Source: Streptomyces rugosispiralis
GTDB lineage: Bacteria; Actinomycetota; Actinomycetes; Streptomycetales; Streptomycetaceae
Reading direction: 5' to 3'
Assembly: GCF_024505145.1 (NCBI RefSeq)
Contig: NZ_JANIAA010000005.1
Span: 1-64,000, forward strand
Length of the DNA stretch: 64,000 nucleotides
This document shows positions 1 through 8,230 of this stretch, piece after piece. Positions within the stretch are counted from its first letter, which is position 1. Every line of letters begins with the position of its first letter. The notes beneath the pieces were generated by a model. It saw only the letters and a list, made by a program, of their open reading frames with translations, made no database searches and was not told the origin of the DNA. The translations under genes and the position numbers were made by a program.

Positions 1-156
1 GACGGCCTCGGAGGTCAGCAGCAGAGCGGTATCCGTTAAGTCGGTGCGCTTCGCGGTGTGCAGGGCGGTGCGGACGGCTTCCCGGGCGGTACGGACCCAA
101 CCGGGGTCGGGCGGGAAGACGAGGGAGAAGTCGGCGCGGGGGAACTGGGCGCTCAT
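1..156 (-). CDS. ATP-binding regulatory protein, N-terminal fragment (runs off window)
   Basis: The complement reads from an ATG at 156 through 52 codons to the window edge without a stop. A Shine-Dalgarno (CCTCC on the + strand at 167-171) lies at the right distance and fixes the start. The visible residues start MSAQFPRADF and continue into a helix with regular Arg/Ala spacing, as in the N-terminus of small HATPase_c_2 proteins (RsbW/anti-sigma-like ATPases) of Streptomyces. The ATP-binding N and G boxes would lie outside the window, so the assignment rests mainly on context: such ATPases commonly sit beside an XRE/DUF5753 regulator and a DUF397 protein, as here. It is divergent from the XRE gene. 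Confidence 0.6.
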   Translation of the reverse strand, partial: MSAQFPRADFSLVFPPDPGWVRTAREAVRTALHTAKRTDLTDTALLLTSEAV

Positions 157-335
157 GGTGATGTTGCCTCCTTCGGCCAACGGCCGTTCGGCGGACGCCG
201 GTTGGGCGATGTGCCTTCGACGGTAGAGATGTCGGTTTAGCTAGCGCAACCTAATGTCGGAAATTCCCCCTCCCGAGTGGACCGCTCGCCGCAAAAGCGG
301 GCAGACTGCGCCTGATCCATGAAGGGAGTCACGCG

Positions 336-1220
336 ATGGGGCTTCGGGCCAACCCGACCCAACGGCAACGACGGCTGGGTGAGGAGCTACGGAAGCTGCG
401 CGAGGCGAGTGGCTTGTCCGCAACGGAGGCGGGAGCCCACGCGGGGCTCGGGCGAGCGCACATGAGTCACATCGAGACGGGTCGCACGGCCATCCCGGAG
501 GAGAAACTACGGGCTCTCGCGGCGGCGTACGGTTGCACAAGCCATCCCTTGGTCGAAGGGTTGTGTGAGCTGAGCCGGGCCACAGGTCGGGGGTGGTGGT
601 CGCCCTACAAAGTCAGCCACAACGCCCGAGCCCTCGATCTCGCGGAACTGGAGGCGAGTGCCGTGGCGCACCGCTCGTTCCAGTGGATGTACGTGCCAGG
701 TCTGCTCCAGACGGCGGAGTACATGCGCTGCCTGTTCGAGAGCGGGCAGCCGGACAGCCCGCAAGTGGTCGATGCGGGAGTTGAGTTCCGGCAGCGGCGA
801 CAGCACGTGCTGGCCGACGGATCGCAGCTCTTCCATGCGGTCATCCATGAAGCCGCCCTCCTGATGAAGTTCGTGCCCGGCGACGTCATGCGCCGCCAGA
901 TCGAGCACCTCGTCGCCATGGCCGAGTTGCCTCATGTGCGCATCCAGCTGCTGCCGTTCAAGTCGGACGTCAACTCGACGACGCCGGGAGCACCTTTCAG
1001 CCTCTTGGATAGTCGGGTCCCCGAACTGAGCACGGTCTATGTCGAGCATCCGGTCTCATCGGTGTTCCTGGGGGACCGTGAGCATCTGACCCAGTACAAC
1101 TCGGCCTTCGAGCACCTCAGCGCGGTGGCTCTCCCGCCCATTGCCCTCCGGGGCGAACGCAAGTGCTATACCGAGAGGGATTCACTCCAGCTCATCCAGC
1201 ACTTGCTGTACACCTTGTGA
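336..1220 (+). CDS. XRE-family regulator with DUF5753 domain (WhiJ-like)
   Basis: A 294-residue protein. Residues about 12-68 form a helix-turn-helix of the XRE type (LRKLREASGLSATEAG, then the recognition region around HMSHIETGR). The remainder, from about residue 95, matches the DUF5753 sensor-like domain, with the typical YVPGLLQTAEY and HEAAL segments. ATG 336 is preceded by AGGGAG. It is followed 15 bp later by a DUF397 gene and faces an ATPase gene. In Streptomyces such trios (the whiJ family) modulate development and antibiotic production; the specific role here is not deducible. Confidence 0.92.
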   Translation: MGLRANPTQRQRRLGEELRKLREASGLSATEAGAHAGLGRAHMSHIETGRTAIPEEKLRALAAAYGCTSHPLVEGLCELSRATGRGWWSPYKVSHNARALDLAELEASAVAHRSFQWMYVPGLLQTAEYMRCLFESGQPDSPQVVDAGVEFRQRRQHVLADGSQLFHAVIHEAALLMKFVPGDVMRRQIEHLVAMAELPHVRIQLLPFKSDVNSTTPGAPFSLLDSRVPELSTVYVEHPVSSVFLGDREHLTQYNSAFEHLSAVALPPIALRGERKCYTERDSLQLIQHLLYTL

Positions 1221-1235
1221 AGGGGAGCCCTGGAC

Positions 1236-1439
1236 ATGTCCTGTTGGCGCAAGTCGAGTTTCAGCAGTGGTCAAGTCAGCGCAGAGTGTGTCGAGGTCTC
1301 GGCACCGTCTGCCGACCTCATACTCATCCGTGAAAGCGATGCCCCGGCGGCCGTGATCGCCACGGAGCCAGCCCCGTGGGCTGCCTTTATCCGTGGGCTC
1401 AAGCGGGGCGATTTCGACCATCTGTCGGGGAGCGTGTGA
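1236..1439 (+). CDS. DUF397 domain protein
   Basis: A 67-residue protein beginning MSCWRKSSFSSG, the hallmark DUF397 N-terminus (W-x-KSS-x-S), and ending with the usual W-x-x-F-x-x-x-x-K-x-G-x-F segment. It follows the XRE gene by 15 bp on the same strand and is probably co-transcribed, with GAAGGGGA as ribosome site. DUF397 proteins are small partners of XRE/DUF5753 regulators in Streptomyces; a direct interaction has been proposed for the family but cannot be shown from sequence. Confidence 0.9.
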   Translation: MSCWRKSSFSSGQVSAECVEVSAPSADLILIRESDAPAAVIATEPAPWAAFIRGLKRGDFDHLSGSV

Positions 1440-1490
1440 CCGTCGTGGCCGCGTTCCTGTGCTGGGGCCGCTTGCGCGGTGCGGGTTTCG

Positions 1491-1843
1491 TCTCGCGCCT
1501 TCGGCGCCATTGAGCATGGGGGGCGGGGGATGGGGGCGCGGGCCTCGCCGCCGGGTGACGGGCCGGTGGTGGTGGGCCCGGTGGCGGCTCCTGTGCTCCT
1601 GGGCTGGGACCCGGCCGGACTGACGGCCTCTCCGGGTACCCCTCTCAAAAACGCTTGATCTGAAGCAACTAATTCATCAAAGGTTTTCCAGGGGGGTACC
1701 CCACCCCCGGCGGTCCGGCATCGGCACAGGCCCCTGAGTACGGGAGCCGCCACCGGCCCCGCCACCCACGGCCCGCCGCTCGGCGACGAAAGCGCGAGCC
1801 CGGCACCCCCGGCCCCATGCTCAAAGGCGCCGAAGGCGCGAGG
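1491..1843. repeat. About 350-bp imperfect palindrome (nested inverted repeat)
   Basis: The left half, starting near CTCGCGCCTTCGGCGCC (1493), is matched by the reverse complement of the right half ending near 1842. Pairing continues inward through several blocks: TTGAGCATGGGG with its partner at 1812-1825, GGTGGCGGCTCC (1580-1591) with GGAGCCGCCACC (1743-1754), GGGTACCCC with GGGGTACCCC, and AAAACGCTTGAT with ATCAAAGGTTTT. The centre is an AT-rich loop near 1668. Arms match along most of their length with small gaps. The 1440-2011 interval holds no convincing gene. It could be a MITE-like element or a pair of facing copies of a dispersed Streptomyces repeat; no clear target-site duplication is visible. 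Confidence 0.8.
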
Positions 1844-1936
1844 CCGTCAGTCGCCCGACGGCTCCCAGTCCGCACAGCCCTGGGGGAAAAGCCCACGCGC
1901 TGGTGTTCGTCATGTCTCCGATTCTCCCGGAATTGA

Positions 1937-1951
1937 GGACAGAAGTTGTCC
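1937..1951. promoter_or_regulatory. Short palindrome upstream of the DinB-like gene
   Basis: GGACA-N5-TGTCC lies about 60 bp before the chosen start of the DinB-like gene, in the only plausible promoter space. A perfect 5-bp inverted repeat can occur by chance, so this is only a possible operator. Confidence 0.25.
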
Positions 1952-2011
1952 GCAGTGACTCCTACTGTCGTTCTTGACCGAGGAACACGGGACCAACCGA
2001 AGGCGGAGATC

Positions 2012-2557
2012 ATGACCGAGACCCCGAGCCTGAGCGAGTCGGCGACCCTCACCGGCGAGCGCGCCGACCTGCTGCGGACGCTGAACAAGCACCGGCACTT
2101 CCTGCGCTTCACCACCCGCGATCTCACCGACGAGCAGGCCGGGCTGCGCACCACCGTCAGCGCACTGTGCCTGGGCGGCCTGGTGCAGCACGTCGCCGCG
2201 GTGGAGCGGGGCTGGGTGGACTTCATCCTGGAGGGCCCGTCGGCCATGCCCGACTTCACCGCCATGACTGAGGCCGACTTCGCCAAGCGGGCTGACGAGT
2301 TCCGGCTGCTGCCCGGCGAGACGCTGGCCGGCGTACTGGCCGAGTACGCGGCGGTGGCCCACCGGACCGACGAGCTGATCGCCGCCCTGCCCGACCTGGA
2401 CGCGACCCAGCCGCTGCCGGAGGCGCCGTGGTTCGAGTCCGGCGCACGCTGGTCGGCCCGTCAGGTGCTGCTGCACATCATCGCCGAGACCGCGCAGCAC
2501 GCCGGGCACGCCGACATCATTCGCGAGTCCCTGGACGGCGCCAAGACCATGGGGTGA
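2012..2557 (+). CDS. DinB-family (DUF664-type) protein
   Basis: A 181-residue protein. The start at 2012 was preferred over an upstream in-frame ATG at 1946 because GGCGGAG lies just before it and the upstream residues look non-coding. It is all-helical with the DinB four-helix pattern. Metal-ligand candidates are His in LVQHVAAVE near residue 65 and the paired His in HIIAETAQHAGHAD near the C-terminus. Members of this superfamily are often mycothiol- or bacillithiol-dependent metalloenzymes; the substrate is unknown. It stands alone and is convergent with the leftward operon starting at 6094. Confidence 0.85.
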   Translation: MTETPSLSESATLTGERADLLRTLNKHRHFLRFTTRDLTDEQAGLRTTVSALCLGGLVQHVAAVERGWVDFILEGPSAMPDFTAMTEADFAKRADEFRLLPGETLAGVLAEYAAVAHRTDELIAALPDLDATQPLPEAPWFESGARWSARQVLLHIIAETAQHAGHADIIRESLDGAKTMG

Positions 2558-2579
2558 ACGGGAAGTTGGGACGAGACCG

Positions 2580-3284
2580 TCAGCCGTCCGACGGCTCCCA
2601 GACCGCGCAGTCGTGGGCGAAGAGGACGCGGCGGGGGTCGAAGTCGGCAAGGCGGTCCAGCCAGGGCCGGTACGGCGGAAGGGGCTGCGTCACGCCATCG
2701 AGGGCCGCCCTGCGGGCCAAGTGGTCGGAGGCGAACTCGGAGCCGAAGTCATGCGCCTGACCAGCGAGGATCACCGTGCCATCGGGCTGGCGGACGACCA
2801 GTGACTGATGGCCGTCGGTGTGGCCGGGGGTCGGGATGATGTGGACGCCCGGCCAGATCTCGGCCTCCCCGGCGAGTTCCTCGTACGTGGCGCCGGGGAA
2901 GTCCAGCAGCTCGTCGAACGTATAGCCGCCTCCGCGCGCGGTGGCCAGCTCCACGTCCTGGACCAGGATCGGCCTGCCGTGCAGCAGCGGGTTGCCGCCG
3001 CAGTGGTCGAAGTGGAGGTGGCAGTTCACGACGAGTGAGACGTCCGCGAGGCCGACCCCGGCCGCCGCCAGCGCCTTCGACAGGGCGCGGCGGCGGGGGC
3101 GGTAGTGCGCCTCGGTCTCGGGGTCGGCGGCGCCGATGCCGGTGTCGAAGAGGATCAGCCCACGGTCGTGTCGGACCAGATAAGCGAGTACGGGTTCGAC
3201 CCGTGGCTCCGGTCCGCCGGTTTCGGGGGCGGGGCGGACGAAGTAGCCGAGGTCGAGGCGGCGCACGGAGATGTCGTTGGCCAT
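2580..3284 (-). CDS. Metallo-beta-lactamase-fold hydrolase (lactonase-like)
   Basis: A 234-residue protein with the binuclear-zinc motif HLHFDH near residue 92, a downstream His in PTPGHTDGH, an Asp/His pair in AGQAHDF and a final His in LFAHDC. This is the full metal-ligand set of the MBL fold and resembles N-acyl-homoserine-lactone lactonases. The start at MANDISV was chosen because the residues further upstream read as overlap with the neighbouring gene's 3' flank; the ribosome site is weak. It follows the kinase gene by 67 bp and may be the last gene of the leftward operon. The substrate is unknown. Confidence 0.85.
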   Translation of the reverse strand: MANDISVRRLDLGYFVRPAPETGGPEPRVEPVLAYLVRHDRGLILFDTGIGAADPETEAHYRPRRRALSKALAAAGVGLADVSLVVNCHLHFDHCGGNPLLHGRPILVQDVELATARGGGYTFDELLDFPGATYEELAGEAEIWPGVHIIPTPGHTDGHQSLVVRQPDGTVILAGQAHDFGSEFASDHLARRAALDGVTQPLPPYRPWLDRLADFDPRRVLFAHDCAVWEPSDG

Positions 3285-3351
3285 CCCGTCATGGTCGCCC
3301 GGTGCAAGGCCCGCCCGCACGGGGGTTTGCCGAGGGCAGAGCGGCAAGCGG

Positions 3352-4278
3352 CTAACGGTGGGTCAGCAGGGCCGTGGCGATGGTGACCTGTGCCGGTTCC
3401 AGGGTGGTCTTGCCGTCTTCGATGTCCCAGAGGGCGTTCTGCAGGACGCGGCCCAGGGTCCAGCCGGTGGCCCGCCGCCGGTCCAGGTCGAGGGCCTCGG
3501 TCAGCAGGTCGAAGCGGCGGAGCACCGCGCGGGTGGGGTCACCGGTGGCCAGGATCTCGTCCCAGCGGTTGTCCAGCGCCGGGAGGAGTTCGAAGCCGGG
3601 GTCGCCGGTGAGCGGTTCGGGGTCGATGGCCAGCCAGGGCTCGCGTTGGCCGGCCAGGATGTTGTCGTAGTGGAGGTCCCAGTGCAGCAGCCGGTCTCCG
3701 GGTGCGTCGAGGAGTTCGGCCACGGCGGAGGCGCAGACGCGGACCAGCCGCTGTTCGGCCGGGTCGCGCAGGGCCGGTACGGCGTCGGGCGTCTGCTCGA
3801 GCATGGCGACGGCGATGTCGGACAGGCGGCGCAGGCCGCCGGGGGCGGGCATCGAGGTCAGCCGGGCCAGGAGGTCGGCCAGGACGCGCATCGCGGCGGT
3901 GTCGTCGGGCAGCGAGGAGAGCGGACGGGAGGCGTCCAGGCGCTCCAGCAGCATGGTGCCGGTGTCCGGATCGTGGTCGAGCAGGAGCACCACGCCGTCG
4001 CCGTTCCAGGTCCGCAGGCCCAGTGGGGCGCCCTCGGTCTCCTCCCTGACCTGCTGGAGCTTCAGGACCGAGGGAGATCCGTCCGCGCCGGTCACCGGGA
4101 GCACGAGCGAGGCCATGCCATGGGCGGCGGGACCGGCCGGGCGCAGATCCCAGCGGTCGAGGAAGTCCGCGGCCAGCCGGGGCAGCGCGGCGAGCCAGGC
4201 GCGTCCGGCGGCGTCGTGCTCGCCGAACGACGCGGCGAAGGCTTCGGGGACGTCGATGCGGTGGGCCGGTGGGGTCAT
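3352..4278 (-). CDS. Aminoglycoside/hydroxyurea-type phosphotransferase (APH(6) family)
   Basis: A 308-residue kinase of the APH_6_hur family (streptomycin 6-kinase and hydroxyurea kinase relatives). Visible features are the N-terminal lobe strand LVLPVTG...SVLKLQQV with the ATP-site Lys, the catalytic loop HWDLHYDNIL, and the metal-binding segment IDPEPLTGDPGFEL. Its ATG overlaps the stop of the upstream regulator gene (ATGA), so translation is probably coupled. Family members inactivate antibiotics by phosphorylation, but many chromosomal homologues have unknown substrates; resistance should not be assumed. Confidence 0.88.
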   Translation of the reverse strand: MTPPAHRIDVPEAFAASFGEHDAAGRAWLAALPRLAADFLDRWDLRPAGPAAHGMASLVLPVTGADGSPSVLKLQQVREETEGAPLGLRTWNGDGVVLLLDHDPDTGTMLLERLDASRPLSSLPDDTAAMRVLADLLARLTSMPAPGGLRRLSDIAVAMLEQTPDAVPALRDPAEQRLVRVCASAVAELLDAPGDRLLHWDLHYDNILAGQREPWLAIDPEPLTGDPGFELLPALDNRWDEILATGDPTRAVLRRFDLLTEALDLDRRRATGWTLGRVLQNALWDIEDGKTTLEPAQVTIATALLTHR

Positions 4279-4955
4279 CAGGGGTGGTCTCCGGCGTCAG
4301 GCGAACGCAGATAGTTGTAGACCGTGGCGCGGGAGACCCCCAGCAGTTCGGTGACCACCTGGACCGAGTGCTTCACCTGGAGGTAGCCGCTGGTCTTGAG
4401 GGTGCGGACGAGTTCCTTCTTGGCGGGGGTGCCCAGGCTGCGCGGGGTCTGGCCGCGGGCGGCGGCGAATTCCTCGATGACGGTGCGCAGCTCCGCGGCG
4501 GTGCGGGCGCGGAGGGTTTCGGTGAGCGGCTGCTCCTGCTCATCGGTCCGGACGAGGTTGGTGAGGCTGCGGGCCACGCTCGCGAAGAGGGAGACGTCCA
4601 GGTTGAGGCAGATGGCGGCGACGTACTGGCCCGCGCTGTTCTTGATGCCGATCGAGGTGCTCTTCGCGGGGCGGCCGTCCGGGAAGCGGTTGGCGTAGTT
4701 CTGGACGATGTCGGGGAAGCCGGGGTCCCGCATCCGGGCCAGGCCCAGCTCGGTGGCGGGCTGGCCCACCTCGCGGCCGGAGAGATTGCTCTCGATGGCG
4801 CGGATGGACTGGTCGGGGTTGCGCAGATCGTGGAGGACCACCTCGCACAGCCCGGGGAACATCCGGCCGAGGGCGACGACGATCTTCTCGGCCTCGCGGA
4901 GCAGCAGCTCGTCCTCGGGGGTTCCGGTCGTCTCCTGACGCCTCTCCCCGGTCAT
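4278..4955 (-). CDS. YheO/DauR-type regulator (PAS-like domain plus HTH)
   Basis: A 225-residue protein. Residues about 25-135 match the YheO PAS-like sensor domain (FPGLCEVVLHDL, then SIGIKNSAGQYVAAICLNLD). Residues about 165-220 form the HTH_22 domain with recognition helix near VSRATVYNYLRS. In Pseudomonas the related DauR represses a D-amino-acid catabolic operon. Here the gene lies between a PLP enzyme and a small-molecule kinase with ATGA overlaps on both sides, so it likely regulates its own operon in response to an amino acid or similar ligand. The palindrome at 6097-6125 is the obvious candidate operator. Confidence 0.88.
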   Translation of the reverse strand: MTGERRQETTGTPEDELLLREAEKIVVALGRMFPGLCEVVLHDLRNPDQSIRAIESNLSGREVGQPATELGLARMRDPGFPDIVQNYANRFPDGRPAKSTSIGIKNSAGQYVAAICLNLDVSLFASVARSLTNLVRTDEQEQPLTETLRARTAAELRTVIEEFAAARGQTPRSLGTPAKKELVRTLKTSGYLQVKHSVQVVTELLGVSRATVYNYLRSPDAGDHP

Positions 4956-6094
4956 CCGAACAGCTCCGTCATCGTCGGCGTCGCCTTCAGGCCGGAGCCG
5001 GTCAGCAGCACCACGGTGGTCTCACCGGGGCGGATCGCGCCCCGGGCGCGGAAGACCTCGATCGCCGCGGCCGCGGTCGCGCTGGTCGGCTCCGCGTACA
5101 GCCCCATCGCGGCCAGCCGGCGGACCGCCGAGGCGATCGCGTCCTCCGGGATGGCCGCCATGTCGCCGTCGGAGCGGCGGATGGCGCGCAGCACCTCGGG
5201 GAAGCGGACGGGCTCGCGGATGGCCGTGCCCTCGGCGATGGTCGGGGCGTGGTCGAACGGCACCGGGGTCTCGGCCCCCGCGCGGAACGCGGCGTGGAGC
5301 GGGGCGCAGTGGGCGGGCTGGGCCACCAGCAGCCGGGGGCGGCGGGCGATCTGGCCCGCGGCCAGCAGCTCGGAGAAGCCGAGGTCACAGCCGAGTACGG
5401 TGCTGCCCGCGCCCGCCACGGTCACCACGGCGTCCGGTGCGGTGAAGCCCAGGTCCTCCCACAGCTCGTACGCCAGGGTCTTGGTGCCCTGGAGGAAGAA
5501 GGGGTGCCAGTTGTGGCTGGCGTAGTACGTATGGGCCGACTGGCGCAGCGCCTCGGCCGCGGTGGCGTCGCGGTCGCCCGGCACCAGCTGGACCTCGGCG
5601 CCGTAGGCCCGGCTCTGGAGGACCTTCGCGGGGGAGGTGGTGGCGGGGGTGAGGATCCGGGCCCGGATGCCGGCGGCGGCGCAGTACGCGGAGACGGAGG
5701 CCCCGCCGTTGCCGGAGCTGTCCTCGATGACCTCCGGTACGCCCCGCTGGGCGAGCAGCGAGATCATCACGCTGGTGCCGCGGTCCTTGAAGCTGCCGGT
5801 GGGGCTGAACCACTCCAGCTTGAAGCGAATCCGATCCTCCCCCCAGCTCTTCTCGACCAGCGGGGTGCACCCTTCTCCCAGTGACACCGGGGCGTCGATG
5901 CGCACCGGGAGGGCCGCTCGGTAGCGCCACAGTGACCGGGCCCCGGTGTCCACCTGCTCACGGGTGATGCCGGGCAGTGCGGAGACGGTGAGGGGAGCCC
6001 CGTCATCGCCGCACCAGCGGGGGTCGTCGATCGGGTACGTGGCGCCGGAGCGCTCGTCCACGTAGTGGGGTTCGGATCCTGGTTCAGCTCGCAC
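4952..6094 (-). CDS. Threonine-synthase-like PLP-dependent enzyme
   Basis: A fold-type II PLP enzyme of about 380 residues. The cofactor lysine lies in SPTGSFKDRG; further landmarks are the Asn/Gly loop DSSGNGGAS and the C-terminal phosphate-site segment LLTGSGLK. The N-terminus aligns with the early part of threonine synthase. GTG 6094 was chosen; TTG 6130 would place the start within the upstream palindrome, and GTG 6061 is a shorter alternative. It is first in an operon with the YheO regulator (overlap 4952-4955). Because a biosynthetic thrC normally sits with hom/thrB, this copy is more likely a catabolic or specialised lyase or synthase. Confidence 0.85.
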   Translation of the reverse strand: MRAEPGSEPHYVDERSGATYPIDDPRWCGDDGAPLTVSALPGITREQVDTGARSLWRYRAALPVRIDAPVSLGEGCTPLVEKSWGEDRIRFKLEWFSPTGSFKDRGTSVMISLLAQRGVPEVIEDSSGNGGASVSAYCAAAGIRARILTPATTSPAKVLQSRAYGAEVQLVPGDRDATAAEALRQSAHTYYASHNWHPFFLQGTKTLAYELWEDLGFTAPDAVVTVAGAGSTVLGCDLGFSELLAAGQIARRPRLLVAQPAHCAPLHAAFRAGAETPVPFDHAPTIAEGTAIREPVRFPEVLRAIRRSDGDMAAIPEDAIASAVRRLAAMGLYAEPTSATAAAAIEVFRARGAIRPGETTVVLLTGSGLKATPTMTELFG

Positions 6095-6096
6095 CT

Positions 6097-6125
6097 TAGA
6101 TATTTTGTTTAGTTGTGTATATCTA
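6097..6125. promoter_or_regulatory. AT-rich palindromic operator candidate for the PLP enzyme/YheO operon
   Basis: TAGATAT-N15-ATATCTA, a perfect 7-bp inverted repeat in a strikingly AT-rich island, directly upstream of the GTG at 6094. Its position suggests it overlaps the promoter, and the transcript may be nearly leaderless. YheO-type autoregulation would fit. The assignment is inferred from symmetry and context. Confidence 0.55.
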
Positions 6126-6179
6126 GTCAAGGGAGTGATGGGCTGCTCGAGCCCATCGCGAGTGCGGTGCGAGAGCCGC

Positions 6180-7082
6180 TCAAGGGTGGGCGAACAGCCG
6201 TTCCAGCACCACCGCGACCCCGTCGTCCTCGTTGGTCGGCGCCACCTCGTCGGCTATCGCCTTCAGATCCGGGTGGGCGTTGCCCATCGCGACCCCGTAT
6301 CCGGCCCAGCCCAGCAGCGGGATGTCATTGGGCATGTCGCCGAACGCGATCGTCTCGGCCGGGGTGAACCCCATGCGGTCGGCGGCCAGTTGGAGCCCCA
6401 CCGACTTGTCCGTCCCGGCCGGGAGCACCTCGATCATGCCCTTCTCGGAGTGGGTCACCGCCACCTCGCCCCCGCCCACCCGCGCCGCAGCCGCCGCGAC
6501 CAGTCCGTCCGCCACCGTCCGGTGGCACATCAGCACCTTCTCGATCGGCGCCGCCCACAACTCCTCCCGCTCGGCCAGCCCCCACTCCGGGTGCCTCCGG
6601 TCGGTGAAGCCGGCGGTGACGACGAAGCGGTTCTCGGGCGCCGCGGTCACCACGGCGAGCTCCAGCGGACCCGCGCCCAGCGCCTCCTCGGTGCGCTCCA
6701 CCACCGACCGGGCCAGCTCCCGGTCCAGCGACGCCGAGACCAGCAGCCGGTCCGCGGAGGCGTCGTACAACTGCGCGCCCTGCCCGCACACCGCGAGCCC
6801 CCGGTAGCCGATCGCCGCCAGGTACTCCCGGCAGGACGCGGCCGGGCGCCCGGTGACCACCAGATGCCGCGCCCCGGCGGCCCGGATCTGGGCGAGCGCC
6901 TCACGGTTGCGCGGTGAGACGGTCAGATCCCCGCGCAGCAGGGTGCCGTCGAGGTCGGTGGCCACCAGCGGGAACCGGGGCCGCCCGGCGGTACGCGGCC
7001 GGGGGAGCAGCGCGCCCGGGGATACGGAAGAAGCGGCAGCGGCGGCAGCGGCGGCGGTGTCGGCGGTGTCGGCGGTGTGCAC
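6180..7082 (-). CDS. Cof-type HAD-IIB phosphatase
   Basis: A 300-residue protein with HAD motif I DLDGTLL near residue 43, motif II Thr in VVTGRP, motif III Lys in GTDKSVGL, and motif IV GDMPNDIPLL. The cap domain lies between motifs II and III, as in the Cof/YidA sugar-phosphate phosphatases. The first 35 residues are an Ala-rich low-complexity tail (from a GCGGCA/GTGTCG repeat in the DNA) that is not part of the fold. It starts with GTG 7082. It lies upstream of the PLP-enzyme operon on the same strand, separated by 85 bp carrying the palindrome. The substrate cannot be predicted. Confidence 0.9.
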   Translation of the reverse strand: MHTADTADTAAAAAAAASSVSPGALLPRPRTAGRPRFPLVATDLDGTLLRGDLTVSPRNREALAQIRAAGARHLVVTGRPAASCREYLAAIGYRGLAVCGQGAQLYDASADRLLVSASLDRELARSVVERTEEALGAGPLELAVVTAAPENRFVVTAGFTDRRHPEWGLAEREELWAAPIEKVLMCHRTVADGLVAAAAARVGGGEVAVTHSEKGMIEVLPAGTDKSVGLQLAADRMGFTPAETIAFGDMPNDIPLLGWAGYGVAMGNAHPDLKAIADEVAPTNEDDGVAVVLERLFAHP

Positions 7083-7223
7083 GGTGGAGGGTGGTCCCTT
7101 TCGTCACGCTCATCGTGCTCATTCCGCGTCGATCAGCGCGACACATGGAGCCCCTGAACCATGTCGGCATGTGAACTCATGTCGACCTTGCGGAACAGAG
7201 AATGGCGGCTCCGCCGGGGACGA

Positions 7224-8072
7224 TCAAGCCGTGCAGATCACGGCCACCTGCTTCGGCAGCCGGTACGGCAGCGAGCCGTACCACGCGCACGAGAGCGCGA
7301 AGCCGAAGGAGAGGCAGACGACCCCGCCGACCGCGTCCATCCAGAAGTGATTGGCGGTGGCGACGATCACCAGCAGCGTGGCCGAGGGGTAGAGCAGCCC
7401 CAGCGCCTTCACCCACAGCGGACGGGCCAGTGTCGCGATGGTCAGACCGCACCACAGCGACCAGCCGATGTGCATCGAGGGCATCGCCGCGTACTGGTTC
7501 GACATATCGGCGAGGTTTCCCGAGGCCATCGAGCCCCAGGTGTTGTGCACCACCACGGTGTCGATGAAATGGCCGCCGCTCATCAGCCGGGGCGGGGCCA
7601 GCGGGAAGAAGTAGTAGCCGAGCAGGGCCACGCCCGTGGTCGCGAAGAGCGCCAGCCGGGTGGCGGCGTAACGGCCCGGATGCCAGTGGTAGAGCCACAC
7701 CAGCACGCTGAGCGTCACGATGAAGTGGAGCGTCGCGTAGTAGTAGTTCATGCCCACGATCAGCCAGCTGACCGAGTCGATCGCATGGTTGACGCCCCGT
7801 TCGAAGGCCAATCCGAACCGGTGCTCCCACTCCCAGATCCAGGTCGCGTTGCGCAGCGCCTCCGGGCGCTGCTCCGGGACGGCGTTGCGGATCAGCGAAT
7901 ACGTCCAGTAACTGACGGCGATGAGGACGATCTCGAACCAGAGCCGGGGCCTTCTGGGGGTACGCAGCCGGTTCATCAGGGTGGTGCCCGGCGCCCGCTC
8001 CGCGTCGGTGTCCGCGATGGGTGCCGGGGTGGCTGTTCGGCCTGCCGTGGTCCTGATCGTCGCTCCACCCAT
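7224..8072 (-). CDS. PAP2-superfamily integral membrane phosphatase/transferase
   Basis: A 282-residue protein with about six transmembrane helices. It carries the reduced PAP2 signature of the inositolphosphotransferase-like branch: AMPSMHIGWS (catalytic His) and ATANHFWMDAVGG (second His and Asp). The first about 45 residues are hydrophilic and Thr/Ala-rich. Such proteins act on lipid phosphates or transfer phospho-head-groups at the membrane. ATG 8072 has no strong ribosome site; ATG 7976 is an alternative. It is isolated between the HAD gene and a repeat block. Confidence 0.85.
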   Translation of the reverse strand: MGGATIRTTAGRTATPAPIADTDAERAPGTTLMNRLRTPRRPRLWFEIVLIAVSYWTYSLIRNAVPEQRPEALRNATWIWEWEHRFGLAFERGVNHAIDSVSWLIVGMNYYYATLHFIVTLSVLVWLYHWHPGRYAATRLALFATTGVALLGYYFFPLAPPRLMSGGHFIDTVVVHNTWGSMASGNLADMSNQYAAMPSMHIGWSLWCGLTIATLARPLWVKALGLLYPSATLLVIVATANHFWMDAVGGVVCLSFGFALSCAWYGSLPYRLPKQVAVICTA

Positions 8073-8230
8073 AGGGCAACAGTCTGCCAGACGACGTCCA
8101 CCCGCAGATCATCCACGGCATCGGGTCTTCGTTGCTTATGTCCTGGTCCGGGGGGTCCTCCAAGGGGCGTATGCCCCTATACGTCCACTGGGTGCCGGGC
8201 CGCTGGACGGGGCCCCGGACGGGGGGCTTT

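Noticed and set aside
1271..2286. Leftward frames across the palindrome, ending in PPGKPLMN-like residues
   Set aside because: They arise from the inverted repeat, appear on both sides of the symmetry axis and lack ribosome sites.
3352..4278. Calling the APH-type kinase an aminoglycoside resistance gene
   Set aside because: The family signature is present but chromosomal homologues often act on other substrates; context is an amino-acid-like operon.
3271..4314. Long rightward frame opposite the kinase gene
   Set aside because: It is the antisense shadow of a well-motifed APH-type gene, Gly/Val/Gln-rich with no domain.
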